Source: Spizellomyces sp. 'palustris' (Eukaryota; Chytridiomycota; Chytridiomycetes; Spizellomycetales; Spizellomycetaceae). Taken from it: a DNA stretch of 64,000 bases. Made by a program: the position numbers and the translations under genes. Below, in pieces: positions 21,233 through 35,454 of this stretch (position 1 is its first letter; the number at the start of each line of letters is the position of its first letter). The notes below the pieces were generated by a model that was not told where the DNA came from, did not search any database, and worked only from the letters and a program-made list of their open reading frames with translations. The stretch is from the NCBI GenBank assembly GCA_006535965.1, contig QEAR01000002.1:661193-725192 (forward strand). The letters are read 5' to 3'.

Positions 21233-22474
21233 ATGGCAGATCGCAAGAGAGTAACGGTAAGGATCCTTTCTTTAAACACGTAATAATATAGTAGGTGGAT
21301 CCCATTAAAACCGTTTCTGTTAAAGGGCCCCGAAAAGTCAGTTGTCCCTTTATTGGAACCTGGATCACTATCAGCATTCACCTTTGACCCTGAGAAGAGA
21401 AAAGATGGCCGAAACATTGATCGAATACGACCCGTGTGTAAGTGGACGGGGACTTGCTGCCTGTAACGTGCGTATATGCTTAATTCCGGTGGTCGTTATC
21501 CAGTCATGAAAACAGGGGTGGTCAGACAAGCGAATGGTAGTGCGTATCTGGAGGCGGGAAAGCTGAAGGTGGCATGTGGAGTGTGAGTATCCCTGGTCGT
21601 TTTCGATTCTGCACCCTTCAGAATGGTGCCTTCAAACTGTGGATTGACCCACCGCGTGAGATATGATGTTCTGAATCTTGGCTTGTCCATCCCTATATAG
21701 ATACGGGCCACGACAAACAGCGAGATCAAAGACATCATCTCGTGGTATTCTGAATTGCGATTTCAAATTCTCTCCGTTTTCGGGTGGACGACGAAGAGCG
21801 TACATGAAGGTAAGTCAAGTTCTGTCCCCTCTCTCTTGGCACGCGGTCGACTCATGTTGAACACATCATCTAGGACAGCCAAGAGAAGGAATATTCGCTA
21901 GTTCTGAGACAGGCGCTAGCACCATCAGTTAGACTTGATCTACTACCCAAATCAACAGTAGACGTTTTCGTTCAAGTTCTCGAAAGCGATGGCTCCGCGG
22001 CCTGTCTGGCGGCCGCCATCACATGCGCTGCGTTAGCACTAGCAGATGCTGGAATCGAGATGCTGGATGCAGTGGCTGCTTGTGCTGTGGTATGTTTTGC
22101 ATTTTTTGTATTTCAACCAAGACTACGCGCTGCCGGAAACGATACTGAGATTATCTGCTTGTGATCAGGGCTACTTTGACTCAACAATCTGCTTGGACCC
22201 CACTGGTGAGGAAGAGACCTATCAGAGCGGATCATTGGTGTTGTCATACATGCCATCGTTGAACGAGGTGACGCATGTAATACAAAGTGGGGAAATTGGG
22301 ACGACGACAACAATCAAAGTATGCATACGTCGACACGTAGAGTTGAGAGCTACGCTAATCAAACGATCATTAATCTAGGCATTGGAGCTTTGTGTCGACG
22401 CATGTGCGCAAATTCAGTCGGTGATGCAGCAGACACTAGCTGCAACGATCAAGGAAAAAATAAATGGTGCCTAG
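21233..22474 (+). CDS. MTR3: Exosome RNase PH-like subunit Mtr3
   Basis: This subunit is part of the six-member RNase PH-like ring of the RNA exosome, which processes and degrades RNA in nucleus and cytoplasm. The 261-residue protein has FDPEKRKDGRNIDRIRPV, NGSAYLEAGKLKVACGVYGPR, KFSPFSGGRRR and the pattern DGSAACLAAAITCAALALADAG. Active-site residues for phosphorolysis are not evident, as expected for eukaryotic ring subunits. Seven exons: 21233-21256, 21326-21437, 21504-21582, 21701-21809, 21874-22089, 22169-22318 and 22379-22474. RRP41 is the main alternative, but the start and loop pattern favour Mtr3. Confidence 0.85.
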
Positions 22475-22805
22475 TAGCAATAAATATGCCATGATAAAAA
22501 TTGAAGATGTCCTGAGCGTTGTGCACGTTCCCTTTGCTGTTCCACTGCAACCATTGATGGAATTTAAGAACTTTATGCTACGCACGCCATTTCCCCGTTT
22601 GCCCGCACACATCGATGATAAATTGTGAAGCAGTAGTGTCCATGTCAGACGGCACAATGGATAATTCTAGCAGATAACATACTGGATGTGGGCATCATTG
22701 AGACAACAGTCTCCCATATCCGAGAGAAAAGAGGGACATGAAGTCCAAGACAGCACGAGTAAAAAAAGAGATAACGGTGATTTCGATATATTATACACTC
22801 GACGC

Positions 22806-23527
22806 TTAGAAGGTGCTGGGGCGGACACCAGAGAAGACGGGGCGATAACGCTTGCTGGCAGGGCGGGTGACCCGGTGAGGCAGAGGGAACTTGAGCTTGG
22901 GTTCCTGTTGTTCAAGAACAAAGCGTTTAGATTCTCGCCAGCTTGTGTTTACTAACGCAGATTTCAAATGCTTACCAGCAACTGCCTAATGTAGGGACGG
23001 CGGACGTCAGCACTCTTCACCTCAGCAACCTTGATGATCTGGATCGAGGTGAAACGGGCACGGTGACGGGCAGCCATGTCCTGGTCTATGATCCTCGGGA
23101 TTAGCCATTGTCTCAATCTTTTACAGCGTCCACAAACTCACAGCAAGCAGCAACGGCGTCGGTACGAGTGAGTTCACGGTACTCCTTGTACATGTTGTGA
23201 GTACCAGAGCGGGAGTCGTAACGGATCCAGATACCAAAGTTCTTAACGGTCTTAGGCTTCTTCTCAAAGATCTTCAAAACAAGGAACCATCAACACATCG
23301 TTCCATTTACATCGTCGGCTTGCTTTCCTCCTTCCTACCTCGTTGACAGCCACAATCTCACCGGACGCCTTCTTGACCTTGTTCACCTGCTTCAAGAAGT
23401 ACCAGAAGCGACTCTTGGCAACGACTTCGTTGGGAGCAAAGAGGCGCATGCGGTACAACTTAGGGACCGGCTCCTTCTCCGTGGGAGTCCGGCGGCCAAT
23501 AACCTGGTACTCGTGCAGTCTGCCCAT
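22806..23527 (-). CDS. RPL20: 60S ribosomal protein L20 (L18a, eL20)
   Basis: The 175-residue ribosomal protein is recognised by [13 protein letters not shown], the central [20 protein letters not shown] and the C-terminal [11 protein letters not shown]...RPSTF. Exons read leftwards: 23339-23527, 23142-23271, 22976-23085 and 22806-22904. A probable 5'-UTR intron ends just before the ATG (acag at 23537-23540 region), as in many ribosomal genes. Phases close exactly. Confidence 0.95.
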
Positions 23528-24148
23528 TTCTGCGATTCTGTCAATGAAATGCAATTTCGTGTGTCAGCGATATGGAATGCGTTCCTCCTCCTACAACAGG
23601 CAGTCGTACCCTAACTGGAGAACAAAAAAAGCAATAGGTTAGCTCTCCACAGTAGTTACAAGCTATCGCAAGAACTTCCTTTACCTCCGCAAAGGTGAGT
23701 AGATTGAATCGTTTATCTTGCCACGGCAGAGATTTTCAAAGGAAGAAGGCTCTGGCTGGTCGCTTGGGTGGAAGAAAAACCAAAACTCGCGTGTTGCCCA
23801 AAAAAGGACTCAATGGCTGTGATTGGATGGCTTCTTGCTTGGAATGTGATTGGAATGATTGGAATTACGGATTTACGGATCACATGAACAGGTATCTATG
23901 GCAACTGAGGTCTGGACGATTGCTGCGCGTTAAGGTGAGCGCGTCAGTGTGCAAACTATCCCTATTGTTGATACCAGTAGTTTTCAACGACCAGGTAAAA
24001 CTAGCCGGTGTGCAGAGTCGTTCATTACCAGCGTCAACAGGGACGTTGAACTCGCCATTTTGGACGTTCTTTCTCACTTGTTTGTTCTATTTTAGACTCC
24101 TAATTACCACTATCAGGTCACCAGATCACTGATCTCTTTTACGTCACC

Positions 24149-25965
<1,817 letters not shown>

Positions 25966-26106
25966 TTTCAATCAAATATAACAGATATAAATGATCATTC
26001 GCTTGACAAGCCCATCACTGCTTTCGGTCAATGATGTACCAAAACACTTCAAATTCCAACTCAAATAATATACATTGCCAGACGGCTTAGGACTACAAAA
26101 CGCAGC

Positions 26107-26462
<356 letters not shown>

Positions 26463-27304
26463 TCTTTCTGAACGACCAATGTGTAATTTTGTCCACAAGT
26501 GTTGACCACGCCGGGGTTATCGCGTTACGTACCTGGTATGCTGTGCCACACATGCCAGTTGCTATGGCACCATGGAATGATGTGATGCCGGGCGAGGGGG
26601 GGATACATTTACACAAGGCAAAGGCTTGAAATGCTTTATGGAGCACAAACGATCGGAGAAAGGTCACCAATGCATCGAGAGTTTTGGATCAAGTCAGACG
26701 TGAAAAGGAGTGGATATTGATGCAGATGCAGGATTGTATCCAGCGCACGCATAGGTCGCAGTAACTGAGATCTGGAGGGCAGCAAAACGTCGGGAAACAC
26801 AAAAGCTTACCCATGCGCTTACTTGCTTGTCCGTAGAATTAGACATTGAGAAGAATACTCAAACATTCTTTTATTATGATCCACTTTGATAACAAAGCAT
26901 CACAAAAGTGTTCCAATATGCAAAATAAACAAACGCTGTTGATTACGGCAGCGTGACTCAGCAGCTGGGACTTCCCGCGCAATTTGCCCCTCCTGCCCCG
27001 CTGCGCCGGTCCCAAACGATGCAAGTTGACGACGACCCATCCCTGCGCTCGCCCCCGTGCGTGTATCGTGCCTGGCATTGCCCAACTATAAAGTCGACTT
27101 GGCATCTGGGTTTTCATCCGGCCATATTGCCACCAGTCGCATTCGTTCTTTGGTCACCTTCCTGCCTGTCACCTAGGCACTGAAAGGGAGGGAGAGGTAT
27201 GTAAATACATGTCAACGTCAAACGCCAATCCTTCAAAAAAGTCTCAACACAATTACGTCGGCTCGTAGATATCACATATCACTGGGTCAACATAGTGGGT
27301 GCGA
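26463..27304. other. Intergenic region between RPS30 and the LIM gene
   Basis: Divergent promoter region. No supported gene. Open frames at 26839-27183 on both strands look random. Confidence 0.45.
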
Positions 27305-28669
27305 ATGCTCGGGTTTTTTCGAAGAGGCACAAACAAAGTGTGCAAAACATGTAACAAACGAATAACATCACGGGCGCACGTTGTTCCTGCCTGTGGGACG
27401 TTTTACCACCGAGACTGTCTAAAGTGTGCGGTAAGTCAAACAGGATTTGTACCGCGTCTCCATGTTGTTAAACAGTGTCATCTATAATGCAGGATTGCAG
27501 CCGACCAGCATGCCAGCAATACATGCCGTCAACGTCCACCGATGTACCAATTCTACTGTGTAAAGAGGACTATCTGCGCCGCGTTTTTGCCGACGATTCC
27601 GAAGTCACCGGGGAATATCGTTCCAATGACACTTGCGGCGGTTGCGGAAGACCAGTTATAGTGGGACTGCCATTACAGGTTGATCCCAACGGTGATGGAC
27701 ATATGGAAGGATGGCATCACTATTGTTGGAAGGTGTATAAGGTGGGCTTCTAAATGGCGTGCCTTCCTCTTTGAAGCTCATGAGCTAATTCTGACAACTA
27801 GACGTGGAATATCAAACTTGACACCACTAAACCCCCATCGATATGCCTGATGGACTTCGAGTCTTTCGACGCAGAGTGCTTGCTGTGGGAGGATCGAGTG
27901 CAGACAGCGTTTGGGAGTTTGAGCGAATTCGGTGCCGTACTCGAACAGCGTCGTGGGATGTTAGTGCAGTTGCTCCAAGAAGGCCGACATGGAGAGGCCA
28001 TTAATCTCGGCAAGGAAGTGTGGGCACAGGTTGAGTATTTGATTAATATTAGTGAAAACAATGTTGAAGGTACGTCTTGGCATCCGAAACATTGAAAATG
28101 TTAGTGTTTAAATTCATCTTTACTCATCTCCTATAGGCATCCGGTACGCCTACACGCCTGAATTGTACGAGGCGAAATCGTCATTCGATATCTGGGTAGC
28201 TCGAACGGAGCTGTATATGGAAGATTGTCGGCAAATGGCGGAGAAAACGATATCGTTGCTGACAAGTGTCAATAATTCAATCCAGGATCTTTTGAAGAAG
28301 GCTTTTGTGTGGTTCATACAGCAGGTATGTCATACATCCATACGTACACGAGCAAATGTTAGCTGAGTATCGCAATTGCAGGATCTTCATGGTGGGAAGA
28401 TCGATCCGCACCTCCTTCGACTTGAATTGCTTATCCAGTCCTCCCGAAGGTCCCCCTTTGCTGCCATCGAAAGAGTCAAGATAATTGGTTCACCGGCATG
28501 TTCCGCCGTGCCTGCAATCACAAACGATCATTGGATGGACAATTTAGAACGGATCTTCACCGAGTTTGGAGTCTCTACAGAGGCCATTGTGGGTTGTGAC
28601 GAACACTCTGCGCCTGCGGTTTATCTTGCTGAAATCGTACCAAAGCCCGGAAGGACGACCACCATATAG
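27305..28669 (+). CDS. LIM-domain protein with helical C-terminal region
   Basis: The 372-residue protein starts with a LIM zinc finger (C13-x2-C16, then C-x2-C and H/C ligands through RDCLKC and CSRPAC, and LLCKEDYLRR). A second, incomplete zinc-finger-like unit (DTCGGCGRPVI...WHHYCWKVYK) follows near 85-125. The remaining 240 residues are mostly helical and acidic/amphipathic, with no domain I recognise. Exons are 27305-27430, 27493-27741, 27802-28069, 28137-28324 and 28382-28669. LIM proteins usually act in actin or Rho-related scaffolds; that role here is inference. Confidence 0.75.
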
Positions 28670-29194
28670 ATACCACCTGTAAGTTAAATGCTATTTTTTG
28701 AGCAATTTCGTTTATATGCTCACGGTCATCAGATTACCTGTAAGTCATATATTGAAAGAGGTATTGCTTATTTAATGTCCTGCCGCCGCAAGTTGTCTGG
28801 ATGTGTGCCTGTTTCGGTATTCCAATGGATTTAAGGGCCGTATGTGACTTGACATGATTTGACATATCGCACGGCGTAGTAGACAGCCACCATGTCATTT
28901 TACTATTGTTTTGTAGATTTTCTTGTGTTTGTAGATATGCTACTTAATCGGAACACTTACTTACTTTGGTGTTCGTCTCCTTCTCTCCAGGATCCCGTAC
29001 ATTATCTGCAAATAAAACTTCTCTTTTCACAGCTCATGACGATCTTAAGTTTTGGGGCCACAGTTGCCAAGACTGTAACATGGTTTGCATCGTATAGTGC
29101 TCAAGGCAATTGATTGGATGCGCAATTGGAGGTTAAGTGGAGCGGTTCAAAGCTTTAGATCAAATCTCTTGATGATGGGTTCGGAATGCTTTTG
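28670..29194. other. Intergenic region left of the inverted-repeat element
   Basis: AT-rich. No supported gene or RNA. Confidence 0.45.
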
Positions 29195-29264
29195 TCAACC
29201 CCGATTTTGAAGTTAAAGAAGAGTAACTCTGGCGTACCACGGGTCAACCAATATTTTCAGATCC
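29195..29264 (+). repeat. Left terminal inverted repeat
   Basis: 70 bases, 94% identical to the inverted right terminus. Confidence 0.9.
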
Positions 29265-29765
29265 TTGGTTCCGAGTTTATTTACGCAATTGATCCCATGG
29301 AAGATCAAAAACTGGGGATTCGAAAATTCAGAAATGCAACCTTCCATTCCTTTATCGGCGTTACTAGCAGTCAGCGTTCTGGGCGTGGACGCAAGAGTTG
29401 TGACAGCATTTCTTCATTGGCGGACCCGTGATATAAAGAATCCCCACTTGCTTACTTCAGCACAAATGATCCAAAACTCCGACATTCGCTTCGGACAGGC
29501 CCTCAACCATGGAAAGCGTACGGGAACCATGGGTTACTTGGAACCTCACAATCCCTGGGTGATTCAATTATTGTACCGCGGTTTCATGGCATGGAATCAG
29601 ATTCGTATTGGCCACCAGCATTCCAAGGTCAGTGGAATCAATGTATGTCGATGAACAGCAGGATCAGCAGCACTCATAAAAGCTTTCTCGCCCCAATCCA
29701 TGGCCAAAATGATGGGATTTCAGTTTCTCCCTGGGATACATATGAATCCTTGGAGCTCTGCAGGA

Positions 29766-29835
29766 GGATCTGGAAATATTGGTTGACCCGTGGTACGCTA
29801 GAGTTACTCTACTTTAACTTAAAAATCGGGGTTGA
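29766..29835 (-). repeat. Right terminal inverted repeat
   Basis: Inverted partner of 29195-29264, with 4 mismatches in 70. Confidence 0.9.
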
Positions 29836-30010
29836 ATAAACCGTATATGTGAATCTTTTGATGCTATCCACGTTACCATTCATCGTCAAACGTGATATGC
29901 TCGTATGCATTGTACAGTATGTGCCATGTAATCACTGGTATACTCTATTTCCTCAAAGATGTCTAGCAACACGAAAAAAAAACAACAACTATTTTCAAAA
30001 GACACAGCCA

Positions 30011-33000
30011 TCACTCTTCTTCCTCTTCCTCATCATCCCCATCACTGTCCATATCTAATAACATTCTTTCAAAGCCAGGACACCGCCTTGAGCGTTGCTT
30101 GACTCGGTCAATTTCCGCTTTGAGTTCCAGGACCTGAAATTTTGAAATGAAAGTCAGTGAAAAAGAATTCAGTTGAGCGGAAATCGTTAAAGGTTTTACC
30201 TCGCGTGATGTGTCATCTATCATCTGGTTTTCGTCGTCTAGGGGAGGTGTTCTGATTTGCGCGAAAAAATTAGGGAGTCGGAATACGTTTGACAGTGCAC
30301 AGGAATTGCCTTTCGTACCTGAGCATTCCAGGATATCGTGTGTCGTCTCGTCGGAATTGATGTACACGTTCTCGCTCTTTACGATCTTGCTCTAGCTTAA
30401 CGCGATCTAGATCTCGTTCTGCAATTGAAATAGATGGGTCAATGTGACACCTTCAAGAAGCGAATAAAATCGCAGCCCGAACACCTACGCAGTCTCTTTC
30501 TCTCCTCTGCCCACTCCTCCTCCCTCTTACCCCATGCCACAACCTGTTTCCTCAACCCCTCACATCGCCCCTCAGCGTCTCTCACCCGCGCCGATAACCT
30601 CGCCGAGATGCATCGCTCATCCGATAGCTTTTGCACCGTTTCCTTGAGTCGAGTATCCAATGTCTGTATCCGACCCTCAAGGTCATTGACATGTGTTTGG
30701 TAGTCGGAAAGCTGGGCCTGAAGGGTGCGTAGGGTTTGGGCGTGATGGTGCTTTTGTGTTTGGGATTCATTATGCCATTTTTCTGTCATGCGCTTTTGGT
30801 CGGAGAGGAGAGTTTGAATGTCTCGGCAGGTTCGGGTGTGGGATTCTGTTACGGATTCTAGTTTGAATGTAAGATCCTTGATCTAGTAAAGGTGTGGACA
30901 CTATTAATTTTCTATGATAGCTGCAGAAGGCACCACACTCCATGTCCCACCTGCTCTTCGTATTTCTGCGTTACAGCTGCTGTCTCCGCTTCATGTTGCA
31001 TGGCCGCCTTTTGTTTGGCTTCCGCAAGTTTCTTATGCGTGTGTTCCAGGTCGGTGAGTTTGGTGAAGAGCTTGACGCGGTCTTCCTATTCAGGGTCGGA
31101 CATTTACACCGCGTTCAAAGAAGCATAGAGTACAGGCTGACCATACCTTGGTTTCCTCCAAGTCTCTCTCAATGCTTCGTAGTCGTCGAAACGCATCATC
31201 ACTTCGCTCCGCAATCAGCTGCTTTTCCTTTTCAAAGCGAGATTCCTCTCTCAAAAGCTTTGAGTGCAAACTTGAGATGCCATGTAAACATTTGAAAAAT
31301 CAAATATTGATCTTCTCTAATCGGACGTTACAATTGCATACCTCTCGAACTTGTGCGTTGCTTGATTCCTTTCCCTCTCTGACGCACGCAACTTATTGTT
31401 GAGCTCTTCAATAATAAGTTCCAAGCGTTCTGACTCCTCGGGTAGGTGTCGTGTGAGCTTTTCCAGTTCGGCCTCTGCGGACCTAAGGAGACAAATCCAA
31501 ATGTCAATCTTCCGCTGCGATGAATGACTAGCAGGGGATCCCCGTACCGTTTATCTCGGATAGAGCGTTCAGATTGATGCTGAAGTTGTGCACATTTGGT
31601 TTCGAGGGCAGTGATCTCAATGTTCAGTTGCCGTTTTTCCGATAGGAATTGTGCTCGCATTCTAAGGAATCGTACCATCAGCTTGCTTGATTTGTGTTTT
31701 GTAGGGCAAAGGAAAACGGACATACGTAGCGACTTCCTGATCCGCTCTCTCCCGATATTTCTGCGGGAGTTCCAAAAGACGTTCATTCAAACGCTGGATT
31801 TCCGTTTGGCACTGTTGCTCCCTGATTAAAGCTTTGTCAAATTCGAGTTTCGCGTCTTCTGCCTTTTGATCATGTTAAGAATTGGCACCAGTAAACTGAA
31901 CTACTTGGGCGATAAGGACTGGGTTACCTTCTCAATCTGCTTTTGCACCTCCATATGAGCATTAGCTTCCTGGTCCTCCAATTGTGCCACTCGCTTTTCG
32001 AGACCCCGTGAAATCTGAAGCAATTCGTCATAGGAGGAGCGAAGGGACTGGTGATCGCTGTTTAACGACGCATATTTTGTTTTCCAGTCTAAAGGATCTT
32101 AAATAAAAATCTTTGTCAGGGTATTGTTTCAATGCTGTATCTACCGTCTCGTTCGAGTTCTGTCGTTTTTACATTGTCGAGTAGTTCGCGCTCCCTTGCT
32201 GCAAGAGCCTGAGACTCACGAACATGAGTTTGATATCGATTTGTCACTTCTTCAAGCGATCTAACAAATGGGTTCATTATTACGCCGACAGATGTGGACG
32301 TCTTTAACAACCAACCTTTTCAAATCACCAATCTTCCCTTGGTACCCTCTGATATCCATGCCATATCTCCTAATTTCCCCATGCAGATGATCGTTCTCAA
32401 CATTGGCGGAAGTCAATTCCTCCATGCATGCCTTCAATTCACGTTCGATGCCGGATTTGCGGTCATTTGTTTGCAAAAGTTCTTGTTGGAGAGCGTGCAA
32501 TTGTTCTTGTGATTGCGTCAAGTCTTCAGTGGTTGTGCGGACTGTAGCAAGGGTTGGTTTCCAGCGTGATGAACAACGATGACCTATACGTACGTTGTTT
32601 GCCCTGTCTAGCGAGGCCGTCCTGCAGCTGTTCGATTTCAATCTGTGTAGCTTTTCTTTGGTCCATTAGCAGGTCATTCTCTCTTATTAGGATATTCACA
32701 CGCTCGTTTGCTTCGTTCCTATTCGTCGGTATCCATCTGGCAATGAAAACCTGCGATTCCACAAAAGTCCGCGGTAAAGCAGCACCTACCACTCTTCCGG
32801 CGTGATTTGTGCCCAATCCCCCATTGCCTTCCCAAATTTATCCACCAACTCTGAGTTCTGCTTCAAAGTCGCTTCCTGCGTGCTTTTGAGTGTTGCATTT
32901 TCCTCAGTCAGGTGTAGATTATCTCGTTGGAGGTGATCGATGCGATCAGTCAGGGCTTGGTTCTCTGTCTATCAACATTGTGAGAAATTCCATGTTCTTG

Positions 33001-33519
33001 ATGAGGGCACCGGTCGTAATACATCTCATCAACGCACCTCTAATCTCCGAACTTTTGTTTCCAGATCGTATAGCCGATCTCGAGATTGCGATCGATGCAA
33101 CGTCTTTTGTTTATGGTGAGTCATGCCTTGTACCTCGATAATGTATGGTGCAATTACAAGGCCCATAATTTGGAAATCTTACCGGAAGAGGACTGGATGC
33201 CATATTTCTCGTTGGGCTTGCTTGGCGCGGGATCTCTGGGGACTCATTGCCGTGTCTGCCTACAAAGTATAAAAATAGTTCATTCCAAGGTCACCATATT
33301 TGCAAGCCGAAATGACATATATATGTATGCAGATGTACACGTTCTGGGACACTTACTCGCTTTTAACCCTTGAACCTCCGACAATGCTGCATCCAAGCCA
33401 CGACGCGTGTGAGGTACTTTGAGGTCTGAGGGGTCGTCAACGGTGGGATGCGTGTCAATCGTGCTGGATTTGAGAACCGTTTCACGCAGCAAACGGGCAC
33501 GATCTTCCCGTGTTAGCAT
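30011..33519 (-). CDS. Coiled-coil protein resembling ciliary distal-appendage protein SCLT1
   Basis: SCLT1 sits on distal appendages of the basal body and is needed for docking and ciliogenesis. The 803-residue product is coiled coil almost throughout. Patterns shared with SCLT1 as I remember it include EKRQLNIEITALETKCAQLQ plus AEAELEKLTR, and near the C-terminus IQTLLSDQKRMTEKWHNES. The tail ends in Asp/Glu. Seventeen exons, read leftwards: 33357-33519, 33183-33259, 33038-33103, 32790-32968, 32594-32718, 32316-32541, 32145-32260, 31928-32088, 31726-31862, 31548-31661, 31342-31482, 31147-31249, 30951-31085, 30489-30882, 30319-30418, 30200-30251 and 30011-30133. Every junction is in phase, so the model is sound. 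The SCLT1 identity is weaker, since coiled coils mislead. Confidence 0.65.
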
Positions 33520-34029
33520 GGTCCCTGCCGGAAACATGTGGAAACGCGGGATCCAACGATTGTAAACACAATGAAAAAACCCAGTCGACGACAAGCGCCA
33601 AAACGTTTTTGCAACGTACTGCGCACACGAAAACCACAAAGCGCGATGGTATTACGTAAAGTATAAAGTAATCATCCACGTGCGTCTCAAATGTCACATG
33701 AATTCAAGCGGAGTCATCGCTCGAGGCTCCTTTCGTCACACTTTTCCCTCCTTCCATCTCCTCGCCAGGTTTCCTTCCCATTGGCATCGACAACCATCTT
33801 CGTTGCCCATTACACTTTTCGACTGGCCTCATCCCCCCTCCCTCCCCGCAACCACAACAGACCAAGAACCCATCTGCATTTAGCACTTTTGTGGACGTTT
33901 TTACATTGCAGCCAGCTTGAAGCAATTTCCTTGCACTGCCCATAACTTTGAGCAAAAAACTCTTCCTTGTACATCTGTATGATCCTACCTTCTGCTGTCT
34001 ATTGGATCGTAGCAGAAGAGGTGGGTAAA
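33520..34029. other. Divergent promoter region
   Basis: Lies between the SCLT1-like gene and the membrane-protein gene. Pyrimidine-rich; no gene seen. Confidence 0.5.
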
Positions 34030-35098
34030 ATGTCGGTGCCGGGGCTCCAGGCCCTGCACGCAGGCTATGCATTGCTCCAGGTCAGTGTGAAGAAACGCTA
34101 TATACTCTGCAAAACTCTTACTTGACTCTCATCCCCCGGATAGTTACTATGTATATATTTTGCGGTGTTGGCCTACAGACGAGCACGTAATGGTGCCCCG
34201 GGTGCAATCGTCTTTGCTGTCTTTGCTGGCCTCAAGTGCTTTGATGACCTCTTGGTAGTCATTGGACCTTGGCTCGACGCATCCCCAACCCATCGCGCCG
34301 TCCTCCGAGGATTGTCGGCCTTTAGCTATTTTGCTGGATGCCTGACGCAACCTTCCCTCTTCCTTGTTGCCTACGAACTATGCCATACTTTACACGGAGG
34401 TCCGAAACGACGCTTGCTAAGCCGCGACCAAGTGGGCCGAATCGGTGCCTTGGCACTTACCTGCAGTTTCGCCACGTATGAGATCTTAGATTATGCTCTC
34501 TATTCCAAAGTGGCCGAGTCGATTGTGTTTCGGAAGCCCTGGGGTGTCCCCGTGTACGAGGTAGAACGGGGAATCTTCACTGCGAGCGTGTATACCCGGT
34601 TCGCGACATGTCTTATGCTTTTAACGGCTGGTGGGTGCCTCTGGGCGCGGACACATTATCCATGGCTGAGTTTATTGCAGTTGGTTGTCTTGTTGGGTCA
34701 AGGTAAGGAATGCATGATCAACGCAATGTATCGACGCTTGTGACTCACATTGTACATCTCTACCTCTAGTAGCGACCTTTCATGCAGAATCGTACCAAAT
34801 ATTTCTCGATTCTGGCTGGGATGTTGTATTCTCTCTCTCTTTAGCAATGGCACACTTTCACGTCCTGGGCAATCAAGACGAAGAGGAAAAGTTTGAGCCG
34901 TTGCTGTTTGGCGACGACTCTGCGCGTTGGTATGGAGCAGTGGAGGTTTGGGCAGACGGACATCCAGCTTCATCATCACCGACACGGTGGAAAGGAAAGG
35001 AAGGGGTCGTCACTGTATCGCACCCTGAGGGAGGGCAGACGGGCAACCCACCCTATACGGCGGTTGAGAGGAGTGACAGCGATCGTACGATATCCTGA
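34030..35098 (+). CDS. Multipass membrane protein, unrecognised
   Basis: The 312-residue protein has about seven hydrophobic segments, including YFAVLAYRRAR, GAIVFAVFAGLKCFDDLLVVIG, FSYFAGCLTQPSLFLVAYEL, IGALALTCSFATYEILDYAL, FATCLMLLTAGGCLW and LLQLVVLLG. A hydrophilic, Ser/Gly/Pro-rich tail of about 70 residues follows. Exons are 34030-34080, 34144-34702 and 34770-35098. I do not recognise the family. The layout suggests a plasma- or endomembrane protein with a cytosolic tail. Confidence 0.65.
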
Positions 35099-35454
35099 GG
35101 AAAATCATCATAGCTGGCATATTTATTCGGGGTTTATTGTATATTTTATCTGGACACATTATGGGATCTCGTAATTTCAAACACAGATATATAAAGCTGT
35201 ATCTTAAAGTCATACCGGATATTGATATTATTTTATGATGGGCGCATTGGTTGAGGTGCGTTTTGGAAGATGCAAAGCGATACTGGTCGTCTTTCTTTTT
35301 TCCTCGGGCGGGTGCCGAACGTCCAGGACTTTCTGCCCTTCCAGAGGTGGCTTAGCGGTACGAATGACCAAGAAACGGCTCTCGCGCCCGTTGATAGATC
35401 TGCGATCGTGCCGACATTGGACCTCCAATCTTCAACGGTGACATCAACCCTCAG
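35099..35454. other. Intergenic region upstream of the Rab escort gene
   Basis: No supported gene. Open frames run into the REP start region but have no initiation or splice support. Confidence 0.45.

Larger units (their letters stand above)
29195..29835. mobile_element. 641-base non-autonomous element with 70-base terminal inverted repeats
   Basis: Bases 29195-29264 and the reverse complement of 29766-29835 match at 66 of 70 positions. The outer end reads TCAACCCCGATTTT. Weaker inverted similarity continues about 60 bases further in on each side. The interior has only a 129-residue frame with no recognised transposase. No clear target-site duplication is visible at the borders. Size, structure and position between two genes fit a MITE-like DNA transposon remnant. 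Confidence 0.75.

Noticed and set aside
29265-29654. 129-codon frame inside the inverted-repeat element, considered as a transposase
   Set aside because: No DDE-type motif or similarity recognised, and too short for a transposase.
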